From the NCBI RefSeq assembly GCF_041381155.1, contig NC_091140.1, positions 27,320,952 to 27,384,951 of the forward strand: 64,000 nucleotides of DNA, given 5' to 3'. This DNA is from Argopecten irradians. Lineage: Eukaryota > Mollusca > Bivalvia > Pectinida > Pectinidae. Shown here piece after piece: positions 33,368 to 46,129 of the stretch. Position numbers and translations under genes: made by a program. Under the pieces are notes generated by a model, which saw nothing but the letters and a program-made list of their open reading frames with translations, had not been told where the DNA came from and searched no databases. Every line of letters starts with the position of its first letter. Positions within the stretch are counted from its first letter, which is position 1.

Positions 33368-36300
33368 CTAGGGGAATGAGAAGACACATCATCAATCATG
33401 TTAAATACGTTTCTCTGGCTTACATATTGTATTTCTTCCTTTAAACCTATGATTAATTTATTAGACTATTGATTCTATTGTATCAGTTTTCATACTTGCT
33501 ATCTCTTGTAGACACTTTTTTTGGAGTCTTGATCAAGAACTCTCTGAACTTTCCTCAGAGGAGTGAGATCTCTTTTGTCAACTAGGGAATACGAAAATCA
33601 GTTAAGAAGACGAGAAATATAAGATCCCATATTTAGTCGTATTTTAGATCATGCAATGGGGCAGCGGGCGTAAGACTGAAACATTTTACTCTCAATCATA
33701 CATCCCAGATTACATTAGGACTAAGATCATTGGTTTTATATCCTATAGGACTATAACAACACACAAAATGTATCTTACCGTAAGATTACTAAAATGTTAT
33801 ATGTTTTCTCTTATTTCAAGTTAATGCAAAACACCTCGATTATGAAGAGACTATAGAACATTCCAAGGTTTGTGGTAAATTAAGACATGTCGTCTTGGCG
33901 ATTAAGAGCGGCGCAGATTAATTTGCCTGTCTGTAGAAGGATAAGCTGTAAGCCTATCCGTCAGGCTGTATCGATCTCTGTAACGGGAGAACATCGGCCA
34001 TAGTGATGGGATTATTCCCGACATCTACTCGTGTTTGATAGTCTTTTAGTACCAAGGCAGCTCTACCATCTCAATATCACAGTGTATTACACACCATGTA
34101 GGCTCTGTGAAAATGGGGGTGAAATGAAATTTTGGATGCCATTACGCAGAAAGTACTTCCATTTACACAATGTAATTAAAGGCCCAATATTATTTGTACA
34201 TCGTTAACATTCAATTGCGCTTGTGCTCTTTGTCTGTTTGTCTCTTTGTACCGCAGTGGATTGATGTGGCAGCTTTTGATTACGACTCGGCAATTTAGTT
34301 TTTAGAACATGCTTAATCTTCATTAAAATGCGCAACACGCAGTGTCGGAGAAGGAATTTCCTTTTATTGTCATTATCTCCATACTAACGCCTGGGTAACG
34401 CATGCTAAAATGGTGATTGTGGTACAATCGGCACACTGTTACAGGTTGGTGCAACAAGACATGACCCGGAAGACATTTTGTAAAAAAAAAATAAACATTA
34501 AAAACACCGCTTTAATTCCGAGCGTATTGCTGGTTATGTTTAAACGGAGGGAGATATTTTACATTGCTATGTTCGCTAAAATGTGATCCACGAATTATTG
34601 AGAAACTGATGAAATATAAACCATATACTATTACAGCAAAATCGCAAAATTTTAAACCACCAAAATATATTTTCCTGTTTTTAGTGAAAATATTTTTACC
34701 CACGAAAATGACCGTCCATGTGATAAGTAAATAACAAACTAACGCCTACCACTATATCAATTACTTTAAAATAATGCTGAGTTGTTGTTTCGTTACATGA
34801 TGGACACTTTAGTGATGTTCACATCCTAAATCATATTTTGTTTGTTCTACACTTTTACAGACGATCATACTTATTATAAGATGATGAGTTGACTGTTACA
34901 TGCCTACCCATTTCCATCTAAAACAATACCACCGATTTACTGTTTAAACTATTTAGATACACTATCCAAAAACCGCTATCCAATATAAAGTATATCTTAG
35001 GCTGTAACCCAATAATTTTCCACTTTTTTTCTTGGTAGTGAAAAATAGATTTACAAGAATTTGTAAGTTAACGATCACGAAACTAGTATCCAAGCGTACA
35101 TTCACATGGTATAAATCTTTTGTACAGACTCCAGAAGGTGAAGAATCAATAAGATGGTGGTTTCAGGTTGACAGTACCTGCTTCTGTTGGCGTTTCCTGA
35201 CTTTCGTCACCCATTATAGGTGTAGGGGTTGTAGTGAAAGGTTCTGAAAGACAACGAAGATCAATAAGTGTATGTCAACACAAAACATATTTAGGTAAAA
35301 AAATGTGTGTTTAGGGTTATATTGGCAAAAATAAAGAGCCGGTAGGTCTGTAGGATTTTTTTACTGTCTTTCACTCTAAATAATAACCGGAACCGGAGTC
35401 TGTGATCTAAATCCCGACTTTCAATTTTCTTTTTCATAGAAAAGTGGAAAAAAATAGGGTCGGGGTAAAAAAATTAGGATCGGTCGGGTAACCATATACA
35501 GACATATAATTTTTTTGGCCTTATCACCATGTTTACTCCCAATAAATACGGTATTTTATACACAAACACGTAAAAATACTACCAATTATGTAACATAATT
35601 AGAGTATTTTATGCATAATATGATGACTATATATACAAGGATATTTCTTTCGCACGTAATCCTAATTTGTATTGTAGAAAATTGTTTTAGTAATGATTGT
35701 AGTTACGTGTATACATGTTTGTATATGAACCCATATTACGACATATTGATGTGCTATAAATGATAAATATCGTCATAGCAATAACTGGTATGAGGTAGAT
35801 AACTTTACTCTGCAAAATAATAATTATTGTCTGTCAATATCATTAGATATGAAATATAACATCGCCTTTTACCTACACTATATATAACCTTGTCAGCTCT
35901 CATATTTTACCAAGCATGTGTAGCTTACGTGATGTTTATTATAAAGCTTTGTTAGCTTAATAAACATATCATTTTCAATACATATTGTCGTTTCCTGTCA
36001 GCTTAACATCATCTGAACTAAACTTCCCAATGTAAACACATTAAAAATCAGAAAACATATTCATTTATATTATTTAAAAAATAATTTCTCCAACGAACAT
36101 AATAGTTTCTCAATATTACTTTCTATAAATGAAAAAGAAAGCTGCCAACAACGCTGATTGTCTTGTATACATATATGGTAGGCCTAGCAGGCATAATTTG
36201 TCAGTTGCTCATAAGGTAATTAACGTGGACATAATATCAGATGTAAAGAGAACATTATTATCGGACATTTTAAGTTATTAGACGTACATTTTACTGCACT

Positions 36301-36552
36301 TTATAAACATGCACAGACTATGAATAATATAATTTTCACTTGGCCTTTTATTATTTTAAAAACAGCATTCATCGGTCACATGATACATCATAATACTATT
36401 TCCTGGGTTGTGACCCACTTTATTTAGGCTTATATCTAAACTATATAACAACATGCAACAATAATCACTAATGACAATAGACATGCAGGTAAGACAATAG
36501 AGAACCTACCTGTCCTAACTACCTGTATAAACCAGCTGATTTCCTGACTCAC
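33368..36552. other. Introns of the small membrane protein gene
   Basis: AT-rich intron sequence around the stalk exon. I see no repeats with clear boundaries and no further exons; open frames at 34512-34703 and 35032-35247 have no splice support (the latter overlaps the stalk exon on the other strand). Confidence 0.45.
35178..35243 (-). CDS. Small single-pass membrane protein, stalk exon
   Basis: A 66-bp exon (22 codons) with acceptor gtctttcag and donor GTACTG, encoding EPFTTTPTPIMGDESQETPT and EA before the transmembrane exon. The Thr/Pro/Ser-rich composition suits an O-glycosylated extracellular stalk. Phase 1 at both ends, consistent with its neighbours. Confidence 0.75.
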
Positions 36553-36603
36553 CTGTTATTGTACTGGAATTCATGGATGATTCTCCGCCCCCTCCCAGTA
36601 AAC
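36553..36603 (-). CDS. Small single-pass membrane protein, upstream exon (possible start)
   Basis: A 51-bp phase-1 exon with GTGAGT donor, reading LLGGGGESSMNSSTIT. It contains an in-frame ATG (MNSSTIT), which would give a 125-residue protein without signal peptide (type III topology). Alternatively it is internal and earlier exons supply a signal peptide or ectodomain. The acceptor (ttcttaaag) has a weak pyrimidine tract, so the start remains open. Confidence 0.6.
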
Positions 36604-39600
36604 CTTTAAGAAGATAAGTCAAAGCCATCTTACAGACCGAACAAAGACGAACGTTAATGAGCAATCAGAGTTAAAACTGTCAACGTGGAGAAATATACAT
36701 CGTAATGATAATACTCGAATGATGTCATTATAGAGTTATCATTGATTGAAGATATCTGTATATACTCACAGTCCAACGTTCACATCACTGTGTTGAGGTA
36801 ATTCTAGGCCAGACATATGTGCTGTACACCTTTACCTGAGGATAGTCTGATTACAGGTATGGAGAACAAACACGCATACTAAACTAACAGGGGGCAGTGC
36901 CATAACGCTACAGGCCACATACAATCCTGACTTTGTATACACATGAACAGACTTGGCCTCTTGGTTTAAAAGTGAAAGCAGACAATGTTAGTTAAACATT
37001 CACTAAGCAATATTGGCTAAATTGTATGTTTTTTTCTTTTATAGCGTTTTTACATTTTTCATACTCAAATAAAAATGCCAAAACGCTCCAAAATAATACT
37101 TAACAGCGCTATCGTATTCACTTTTCTCTTATGCAGACTCATTTATGCAAGAAACTACTAAAAAATCAACAATACCAACTGCTAACAAAATCAGAGATTA
37201 TTTGTGTACAACAATCGTAAATGGAAGGCAAACATACCCATCTCATTCGACACAAGGGCATGGTGAATACTTGGCAAGTGACAATATATAGCAAACACCA
37301 AAATTCATTACTCAACAGATATAAGAATGTAAAAACTGTCGATAATAAATATCCCACATGCAATAGCAATAATTTAATATTCGAAAGAGGAAAATTGTAA
37401 GCAGAACATTGATATGAGAATCGTGTTTTATTTCCGACTAAAATTTATTTGATATTTGATTACTTGCCGACAAAGTTACATTGTACCATTATTTCCTTTG
37501 CCCATTGTAGGGCGTGTCACGATACAGGCTATTGTCAATGTAGCAAAATATCAATCAAGTATTCCAAGTAAGACAGATTATCTGCTCTTCTCTCTAGATC
37601 TCGACGGAAATTAAAATCTTTGACGGGTTCTTGTTAACAATTACGATTATAGTTATGCATAGGTGCGTCATTATTTTACAACTATGTCTAGAACCTGATT
37701 ATCTGAAGTATAACATTGGAGCATTGGATGTTTTGTCAATATTCTGTAAGCATTCATTTGTTACGTAACCGTCTTTGGCGTTGTTAAACCGGTCTAAATT
37801 TCAAGCTGTATAGTGTCTCTTGAAAACGAATTCGAACACAACACGGTTTAGTTTATCACATGAAGCCAGACAATAAAAAATGAATGTCTTTCTACATCAA
37901 ACAAATGGCAAAAAAGGGAACAAATATGGCTTGTAAATATTTCATTTATCACACAAAATGCTTTAGAAAATGTTTTGTTAGCATAAATGAAAGGCAATCA
38001 TTCTATCCATTGTTAACAAATGTGTAACAAAGACTGTTATACCTGCCTTAATGGCTTTGATGAAACACGAAGTTGAGGATAGAAAGCTCCTATTTAGACA
38101 CACGTATCCTTATGTATCCTTTTTGTTCTATTATTGTTTTTGAGGAGTGAGTGTCGTCCGTTCCCATTCGCTTCCCGACTACATGGAGGCCAGGGAAATC
38201 AATCGATCAATTTCGAATGTTTGTTTTGCATGGTTTGCACAGAGGTGACGGGTGACGGTTCCTGAAAATACATGCACATTTGCATGTAAAACCTATATTC
38301 TAAGATAATGAATAGTATTATGGCATATGCATTAGACTCGACACAGATGAACCTATTCGTGCAATTACCCCCTCCCCCTCTCCAAACACACACCCTTCAC
38401 ATTTTATTGTGATGTAAACTATCTATCTCAATGGGATGGACTGTGAATATGTAGGGCTTCTATACCATGCTTCAACATTGCTACTATTCGTGCAATTACA
38501 CATTTTCTTAGCTTCTGAATTTTTTTTGGGAGCTTGTTCCTCCATGTCTCTGAACATGTGAAATTTTAAGAAGGTTAGAATTTTTGGGGGCTATAAAAAT
38601 GATATATCGGAAAGAAGTACTTATTATTGTTTATGTCATATTTTGAAGCAGTTAGGGACAAGTACTCTATGAGTTATGCAGTAGCACAAGGCCCCCGGTT
38701 TTGAGGTTTCCTTTACTCTTATCGTATGGTTATATGTAAGAAAGTTGAGTATGATGTAACCATAAAGATGCCGATATGTTTTTATCAAGAATTATTCTTT
38801 CTGTCGGGAATAATTTCCATGTCATTGATATAAATCTTACAGCAGCCTAAATGGAAGACCAGTGTAACTTTGTCAAACCATGACAGCTACGCACACCAAG
38901 CTTCATAGCAACAGTGTAACATGTCATTTCACGAGATGTAGAACACATTTATCAAAATTCTTCCATTTGGTACTTCCATCTTTCTCCAAATCCATAAAAC
39001 TATGGATAACAAAAATGCATCTTTCAACTGTTTCGCCATCACATTTTATAATCAAAACTTGAATGTTTCTTCTATAGACGTTGCTCGTTTACGGGTTTGA
39101 ACGGTCTAATTAAACTGAAAACTTGTCATAGCTTGAGGAGTTTAAAGTTGATGAAAATGACAGTTTCCCAATACCATAAACAGACACAAAGTAATAAAAC
39201 CTCTTTCGTTTTATGAAACATTTTAACTCGGTCATTAGTTGGCTTTTCTGTGGGTAAGATATCTAGATCAAAAGGAAGATGATGTTCGAAAACTCTTAGA
39301 TCTTTTGATTACATGCCACTTATAGCATTTGGTTTCTCTACTTTTGCGATTCTGTTCTAATTAACTGTATTTTCAATGAAGGTTTTGTATCTGCCATCCG
39401 GCTAGGCATTAACATATAAAATATAGTAACAACATAGTTTGTTGGTTTAGAGACCAATTCGTCTAGTGCAATTAGTCTCATTTTGTGTCCATTTTTGAGC
39501 TTTTAATAGGGCGCTCAACATATGTTCTGATATTTGAAGTGTCTGTTGCTTTATCTCTGTACTTTTCAGTCACTTTTCACTTATCATGATGCAAAGATAG

Positions 39601-40317
39601 TTGTTTTCGTTCCCCTGTATCCATTGTTGACACAGGGACTTAAATTGTCTTGTCATGTTCGTATTCTCAGATGCTCATATGCATGTATGATATGTCAATC
39701 AGGCATACGTTTGGTCAAACTTACTGATATCAATATCTGTATTTATGATGTTTTCTATTTATACATTAAAACTTAGAGTAAATTATAATCATTTAGCATG
39801 ATCATTCAGTTAAGAAGTGTCTATCCATAGTTTAAAACCAGAAGGCATTATTCAGTATGATATTCTACTCGAGAAGTTTATATCTATAGTTAAAACCAGA
39901 AAGCAATATTCAGCATTGTTTGATTTATTTGAGAAGTCTATATCTATATTTTAAAACCAGAAGGCATTATTCAATATTGTATATTTCAGTTGAGAAGTTA
40001 TCTGTAATCATTGGAGTCAGAATAGATTGATACAACTAAGTTGGATCTTCAAGGGGACCTTCAGTTGCTGGGACGAAATCATACAATCAGATATTTGAGT
40101 GTTCTGTGGTGATAATATACCGTTGTTGACTGGAATTGAGGGCTACAGATGGTTTGTTTGACCCGAAGACTCGAACAACAGTTTGTGTGAGGGTCCAACA
40201 AATACTCTGTTGCCCGAAAACCCAGTCGATAACTGTTTTGTTATATCCCATTGCGACGTCACTCCGGTCAAACAGCACATTCTAACAGTCGATCTTAACA
40301 GTTCTTTGGACAGTCCG
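36604..40317. other. Non-coding stretch, possibly a long first intron
   Basis: No supportable exon. It contains the ~63-bp repeat at 39811-40012. If the TATA promoter at 45.8 kb belongs to the small membrane protein gene, this is intron 1. Confidence 0.4.
39811..40012. repeat. ~63-bp tandem repeat, three to four copies
   Basis: Unit GAGAAGTCTATATCTATATT then TTAAAACCAGAAGGCATTATTCA and an AT-rich spacer, in diverged copies. Confidence 0.75.
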
Positions 40318-41625
40318 CCGGTGTAACGTTGAAAATGGACCCCCGTTGAAAACTGACCTCGGGTCATTTTTCAACGTTGAAAAATGACCCCGAAAACCGT
40401 TGAAAACTGAACTTTCAGCGCACTTTTAACAACGACCCGTTGAAAATAGACCCCGTTGAAAAAAGACCCCATAAGAACTCGTTTTTACACAACAACACAA
40501 CACGACACCATGCAACATCACGAAACTACACAGCATCACACAGCACATCAACACACCAACAACACAACAACATAACACCACACAACAACACAACAACACA
40601 CCACACAACACAACAAAACACAACAAAATAACACAACATCACACAAACAACAACCACACAAAACAAGACAACATTACACAACAACACCACACAACATCAC
40701 AACAAACCTTCACACAACACAACAACACACAACACAACAACACAAAACACAACCACACAACAACACACAACACAACCACCACAACACACAACCACGCAAC
40801 AACAATGCAACAACATCCAAAAACAACACAACAACACTAAACAACAACACAACACCACCTAAAAACAACACACAACAATATAACACGCCTCACAACACAA
40901 CACAACACAACATAACAACAAAACATCACACAACAACACATCACACACACACACAACAACACACAACACAACAACAACAACACAACACACAACAACACAA
41001 CAAAAACACAGCCACACAGCATACAACAACACACACAACACAAAATTAACACACAACACAATAACATTACATAACCACACATAACAACACAATACAACAC
41101 ACAACAACAGCATAACAACACACAACATAACACCACAACATCACACAACAACACAACAACAACACACAATAAACGACACACAAACACACAACCAAAAAAC
41201 AACACAACAACACAAAACAACCATACGCAGATATGTAATACACGTATTTTTGTATTGCAGGGAATAAAAATACATTAATAATTACTGAATACCTTACAAA
41301 CGTAAAATCGTCGAAAATATAAAAATAATAAAATCATTAAGAAACAAATTATAATATCACATAATTATAGTTTTGTAACACTATCCACTGGTTCGGAAGT
41401 GAACACCACATAGTACAAACTTTTCAAAAGACCATCCGTTGATAGTTTGCCCAGGTCATATTTCAACGGTCATTTTTCAACAGACCTGCCGTTGAAAATT
41501 GACCTAGACACTGTCAATTTTCAACGGCATGTTCAATTTTCAACGGCATTCGGGGTCCGTTTTCAACGTTGAAAACTGACCCGAGGTCATTTTTCAACGG
41601 AGGTCAATTTTCAACGTTACACCGG
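40318..41625. mobile_element. 1.3-kb element with ~70-bp inverted ends and A/C-only core
   Basis: Both ends read inward CCGGTGTAACGTTGAAAAT(G/T)GACC, and similarity continues for ~70 bp as TCGGGTCA...TTTTCAACGTTGAAAA. The ends are packed with direct and inverted CGTTGAAAANTGACC motifs. The centre (~40484-41222) is an irregular (ACAAC/ACAC)n tract with almost no G or T on the plus strand. Flanks gacagtccg and aacagttca match at 6 of 9 positions, a possible decayed 8-9-bp target duplication. Long inverted ends with ~9-bp duplications would suit a Mutator-like element, but no transposase is present, so class is open. Confidence 0.8.
40484..41222. repeat. A/C-only microsatellite tract
   Basis: About 740 bp of AACAC, ACAAC and ACACAAC runs, with rare T and very rare G on the plus strand. 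The Cys/Val-rich open frames on the minus strand (for example 40837-41220) are artefacts. Confidence 0.95.
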
Positions 41626-41918
41626 AACAGTTCATTTATGCCATTTTTATCAATAAAGTTTATACAGTATCTATTTTATAGGGGTATAGCAAATACAACT
41701 GATGATCACCGTAAATATGTGCTGCTGGAATCATTACTGAGTTGACTATAATCATGGATTACTGTAGCCCTCTCCAACTCCTGTTGAACATATGCCACCA
41801 CAATATTATCTTTCTGTATTAACAATACGGTAACATGGTCGTTATAAATGCACGAAACAAACAAAACGCATTTATGTACAATGACGATGAATTGTTTTAA
41901 TAATTACCCAAATAACAC
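41626..41918. other. Non-coding spacer
   Basis: Short AT-rich sequence between two mobile elements; nothing recognised. Confidence 0.4.
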
Positions 41919-41922
41919 TTAA

Positions 41923-42277
41923 AGATGCTCCACCGGCGACAGAGCATAAATGGTGTTCATCATTTTGAACAATAACTGGTGTTTAATCATGTATATATAT
42001 GTCTAATTAACACAAAAAATAATGGAAAAAAAAATTTGCCTTTGGTGCATGGGCAATCAGTATTGCATTCCATATAGGATATAGTGCCACGGTTTTTTTT
42101 TCGGGATACAATTAATAATATTTCATATTTTTAACTTAAAATAAAATCAGAAGCTCAAACTTTTCAATGGTGGTAATGGTGTAAAGTAAGTAACTTTTGT
42201 AACTGAAGAAAAAAACTAAATCGTCTGTTCCTATTTTTGATAGTGAAAAAATACCATTTGTCGGCGGTGGAGCATCT
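41923..42277 (+). mobile_element. TTAA-flanked MITE (AGATGCTCCACC family), copy 1
   Basis: Inverted ends AGATGCTCCACCGGCGACAG (left) and TGTCGGCGGTGGAGCATCT (right) over 355 bp, with TTAA directly outside on both sides (41919-41922, 42278-42281). The interior has TGTCTAATTAACACAAAAAA and CCATATAGGATATAGTGCCA. It is non-coding; copies at 50593 and 55386 are close in length and sequence. Confidence 0.92.
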
Positions 42278-42281
42278 TTAA

Positions 42282-43625
42282 TAGGTGATTTACTATGGAT
42301 GAAATCTGCATGCTGAAACTGAATGTGTATTTACAATGTACTTTGTGACGTCAGTTGTAGGGCTATATCAGGATGACATTTTCCTGTCATCTTTTGTTTA
42401 AACTCCACCGAGAAATGTTCACGAGGAAAACGTAATCTCAATAATACACAGTGTTGATGCATTGGATTGCATGGGTCAATAGAAAGTATTTCAAAGAAAA
42501 CATATCCTTTTGTTATCGCATCTCTATGGAGTTTCCTGGCGAAAGCGCTCTATGTTTGTTAACTTGTCTCGCCAGTACGTCAGTATGACATGCTAATATT
42601 TTATTTAGCATAGATGTTTTGTTATTCTTTTATTGGTCGATTTAAGCGATTGAAACTACTTTACTCTACATCCTGAACGGGACAAATTGCCAAACCGTGA
42701 GCTGAAGAATCTAGAAATCATTTCAGCCAAGGGAACAAGTAATTTTTCTCAATGAATCATTGATATGAGTTTTGGCTCGAAAATGCTCTGAAATCAGTTG
42801 ATATTAACATGTACGTCGTAATGACGCTCACGTTCTGGGTTTTGAGACAAGTGAGAATACTGTACATTACAGAAGACTCAACTACTTTTAAGTAGGTCTC
42901 CTTGTTAGTCTGATGCAAAGAGCAAATACTTTAACCTGTACTAGTCATATGAGAAGATGGATGCGACGTCCATAACAACGGTTGATAATTTTAAATTAAG
43001 TATTGATTTCCAGTGAATTTAATTAACATAGGCCTACCAATACCAAATCACTTGCGATTTCCTATGGTTTCCTTCGGTTATCGAATCACTGGTATATACC
43101 GTACTAAATTCCTCTCTAATTGAATACGCCCAGATCAATGACGATGGTCTGTTGGACCGCGGGGCATAATCCATCTTATGGTAAACAAGATCTAGAGCTA
43201 GATACGTCTTAGTCAGAGACCACCGACATCAGAGAGATTACGTAAATAGGCAGACTTGAATATCTAAAGCAACTTTTGAAATTAATCACATAATCCGAAT
43301 ATTATGTAGATGTTGATGGGACCAGAACATTCGTTTGTTATATATGGGTATAAAGGTCATTTCCCTTGTACCATGTACAACACTTGACGTTTCTCCGAAC
43401 ATCGACTATTGACATAATTATGTACAATAAATACTGATCTCAACTGCACTTACAACAGGCCATATCACGGAAGCCACTTATCCACTTACTTGTGTTGTAA
43501 CTAGGACAAAGCTATGTCTAGAGGTCAAATATATATGGTTACCGATGTTGTCAGTTTCTAAATTCTGGTTAGATACCCACATAACACCGTAAAATATGAT
43601 AGGAAATGCTTCGAATTCTTGTTAA
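42282..43625. other. Non-coding stretch
   Basis: AT-rich intergenic or intronic sequence. I see no gene, RNA or bounded repeat that I can support. Confidence 0.4.
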
Positions 43626-44720
43626 CTAGTAATGTGGTAAGCTACAGATACAGGAAAAGAGGTTCAAAGTCTCGCTTAATTACAGACTAACATGGTTAGT
43701 TATAGGAACACTGAATCAAAGCCTGGTTATATTACAGATTAACAAATCGCCTGGTTATATTACAGACTAGCATACCGCCTGGCTATATATTACAGACTAG
43801 CATACCGTCTGGTTATATTACAGACTAGCATACCGCCTGGTTATATTACAGACTAGCATACCGTCTGGTTATATTACAGACTAACATACCGCCTGGTTAT
43901 ATTACAGACTAACATACCGCCTGGTTATATTACAGACTAACATACCGCCTGGTTATATTACAGACTAACATACCGCCTGGTTATATTACAGACTAGCATA
44001 CCGTCTGGTTATATTACAGACTAACATACCGCCTGGTTATATTACAGACTAGCATACCGCCTGGTTATATTACAGACTAACATACCGCCTGGTTATATTA
44101 CAGGCTAGCATACCGTCTGGTTATATTACAGACTAACATAATTAGTTATAGGAACACTGAACCAAAGCCTTGTGTAATTACAGACTAACATGGCTAGCTT
44201 TAGGAACAGTGTCTAAAAAGCCTGATTAAATTACAGACTACCATTGTTAGCTTTAGGAACAGTGACTCAAAACCCGGTTAGTTTACATACTAACATGGTT
44301 TACTGTAGGAACAGTGACGCACAGCCTGGTTAGATTACAGTCTAACATGGTTAGTTTTAGGAACATTGACTCAAAGCCAGGTTAGATTTCAGTTTAACAT
44401 GGTTAGCTTTAAGAACAGTGACCCAATACCGTAAGAACAGTGACACAAAGCCAGGTTAGATTACAGTCTAACATGGTTAGCTATAAGAACAGTGACTCAA
44501 AGCCAGGTTTGATTTCAGTCTAACATGGTTACCATAAGAACAGTGACTCAAAGCCAGGCTAGATTACAGTCTAACATGGTTAGCTATAAGAACAGTGACT
44601 CAAAGCCAGGTTAGATTTCAGTCTATCATGGTTAGCTATAAGAATAGTCACTCAAAGCCAGGTTAGATTACAGTCTAACATGGTAAACTATAAGAACAGT
44701 GACTCAAAGCCAGATAACAT
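43626..44720. repeat. Nested minisatellite: 52-bp units flanking a block of 28-bp units
   Basis: The outer units (43626-43750 and 44125-44720) are ~52 bp: CATGGTTAGCTATAAGAACA then GTGACTCAAAGCCAGGTTAG and ATTACAGTCTAA. The inner block (43751-44124) is ~14 units of 28 bp: CATACCGCCTGGTTATATTA plus CAGACTAA. The 28-mer equals the 52-mer minus its GGTTAG...TCAAAG part. Confidence 0.92.
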
Positions 44721-45000
44721 ATAGCGTAGATAGTAATGGTAACAATGAAATCTTATTAATATCGCTACTCAATGTGGTTAGACATAGTGAAATTAATAGT
44801 CTTAAAGTCATAAATAATGTTAAACTATAGAGTGATTTTTTAGCTTTAGGAACAGTATCTCAAACCAAGAACAGTGACTCAAAACCAGGTCACAACTATC
44901 GTAGATAGTAATGGTAATACTGAAACCTTATTAATACTCAATGCGGTTAGATTTAGTGAAATTGTTACAAGTCTTAAACAATGTTAAACTATGGACTGAT
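44721..45000. repeat. Direct duplication of ~150 bp after the minisatellite
   Basis: GCGTAGATAGTAATGGTAAC...AATGTTAAACTATAGAGTGA (44721-44835) recurs as CGTAGATAGTAATGGTAATA...AATGTTAAACTATGGACTGA (44889-45000), separated by minisatellite-like units. Confidence 0.8.
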
Positions 45001-45162
45001 ATTATTCAAATTCTTATAAACCCATATTGATGTTTTTGGCTTGATAAATCTGTCGATGTTATATAACTAATACAAGACAACGATTCCATGGTGGTTATCT
45101 AGATTACTGACTTGACGAAATAACTGTATGTGTAATGAAATAAAAAGTTGTTATGCCATTAA

Positions 45163-45412
45163 TCACAATTGTAGGCATTTATTATACTTTTTCATTAAGG
45201 AAAAACAAAACATAATACAAGAAATCAAAACAATAACACCAGCACAAAGTAGTTGTGTTAAACCTGCTAGAGCCATGTATTGAGAGCCGATGTAGATTGA
45301 AGCCTGGGGATGGTAGACAACGGAAATTACAATAAACACAGCTACATATAGCTTGTTTACACTTGATAAACGAGTCAGTGAAGGAGAGGAAATGCTCGGG
45401 TCCACCCTCCTA
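45163..45412 (-). CDS. Possible terminal exon of an unrecognised membrane protein
   Basis: An open frame of ~82 codons following a potential acceptor (acattag) and ending in TGA at 45163. It reads SVNKLYVAVFIVISVVYHPQ, then GLTQLLCAGVIVLISCIMFC and a basic end: two hydrophobic stretches separated by a short loop. No ATG is in frame, so it could only be a 3' exon. No partner exon is certain; chance is possible. Confidence 0.25.
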
Positions 45413-45625
45413 ATGTCTTAAAACACTTTACACCACAATACCATGTCACATCACAAGGCAGATCTCTACAGTACGATAAATAGATGTTTATAAATAAAAC
45501 GTAATTACATGAATAATCTATCATATGATAAGGAGGCTAAATGTTAACAATAACAATAACAATACTAGTGGTTCTATATCGTGCAATGAGGATCATACAT
45601 TTCCTATAGATGTTACAATACTCAC

Positions 45626-45797
45626 AGGAGCGTGAATCACAACAGTCCCTCCTTGGGGCACAAATGGGGTATGATGGTCGAGTTTCACAGGGATACCAGC
45701 TTCTTAGGTCCAGTCAATCGCCTGGACATACAGGGTCAAAATGCGCCAATGTTAGCGAGTGTAGAATTCTGAACTGATGCTAGAGCGCGGGAGAGAC
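45626..45797 (-). other. Candidate 5' untranslated exon
   Basis: Downstream of a TATA box on the minus strand, relatively GC-rich, ending at a GTGAGTATT donor (plus 45617-45625). Its only ATG opens a 14-codon frame (MSRRLTGPKKLVSL) that stops inside, so it would be an upstream ORF. It could be the leader exon of the small membrane protein gene whose first known exon is at 36553-36603. Linkage is inference. Confidence 0.35.
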
Positions 45798-45820
45798 ACC
45801 GATCGATAGGGCCCTGTCCA

Positions 45821-45828
45821 CATTTATA
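45821..45828 (-). promoter_or_regulatory. Candidate TATA box
   Basis: TATAAATG on the minus strand within CGCGCCTATAAATGTGGAC, about 30 bp upstream of the presumed start of the 45626-45797 exon. This stands out because the surrounding 10 kb otherwise lacks GC-rich promoter-like sequence. Confidence 0.35.
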
Positions 45829-46129
45829 GGCGCGTGCTTGTGGATATATATATACCATATATATATGATTGGCTTTGTCATTAGTCAACTTGACACAGTC
45901 TCTATATCTGTACTCATGTACACTTTCATGTCGTATCTCTAAATGACTGTATATAATGTACACTGCTGTATACAGTCTCTGTATAGCTGTATACAATGTA
46001 CACAACGTCTCTATATAGCTGCCAACTAATGCCATAATGATAGAGCTGTATAGAATAACTCCATACATATCATACATCTTTACTTCTCTTATAGAACAGT
46101 ACACACAATATTTGAACGATCGTAAAAGG

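Noticed and set aside
40837..41220. Cys/Val-rich 127-residue protein
   Set aside because: Translation of an (ACAAC)n tract; no codon bias or context.
45736..46104. 122-residue minus-strand frame
   Set aside because: Lies over short TGTACACT/CTGTATA-type repeats and the candidate promoter; composition is not protein-like.
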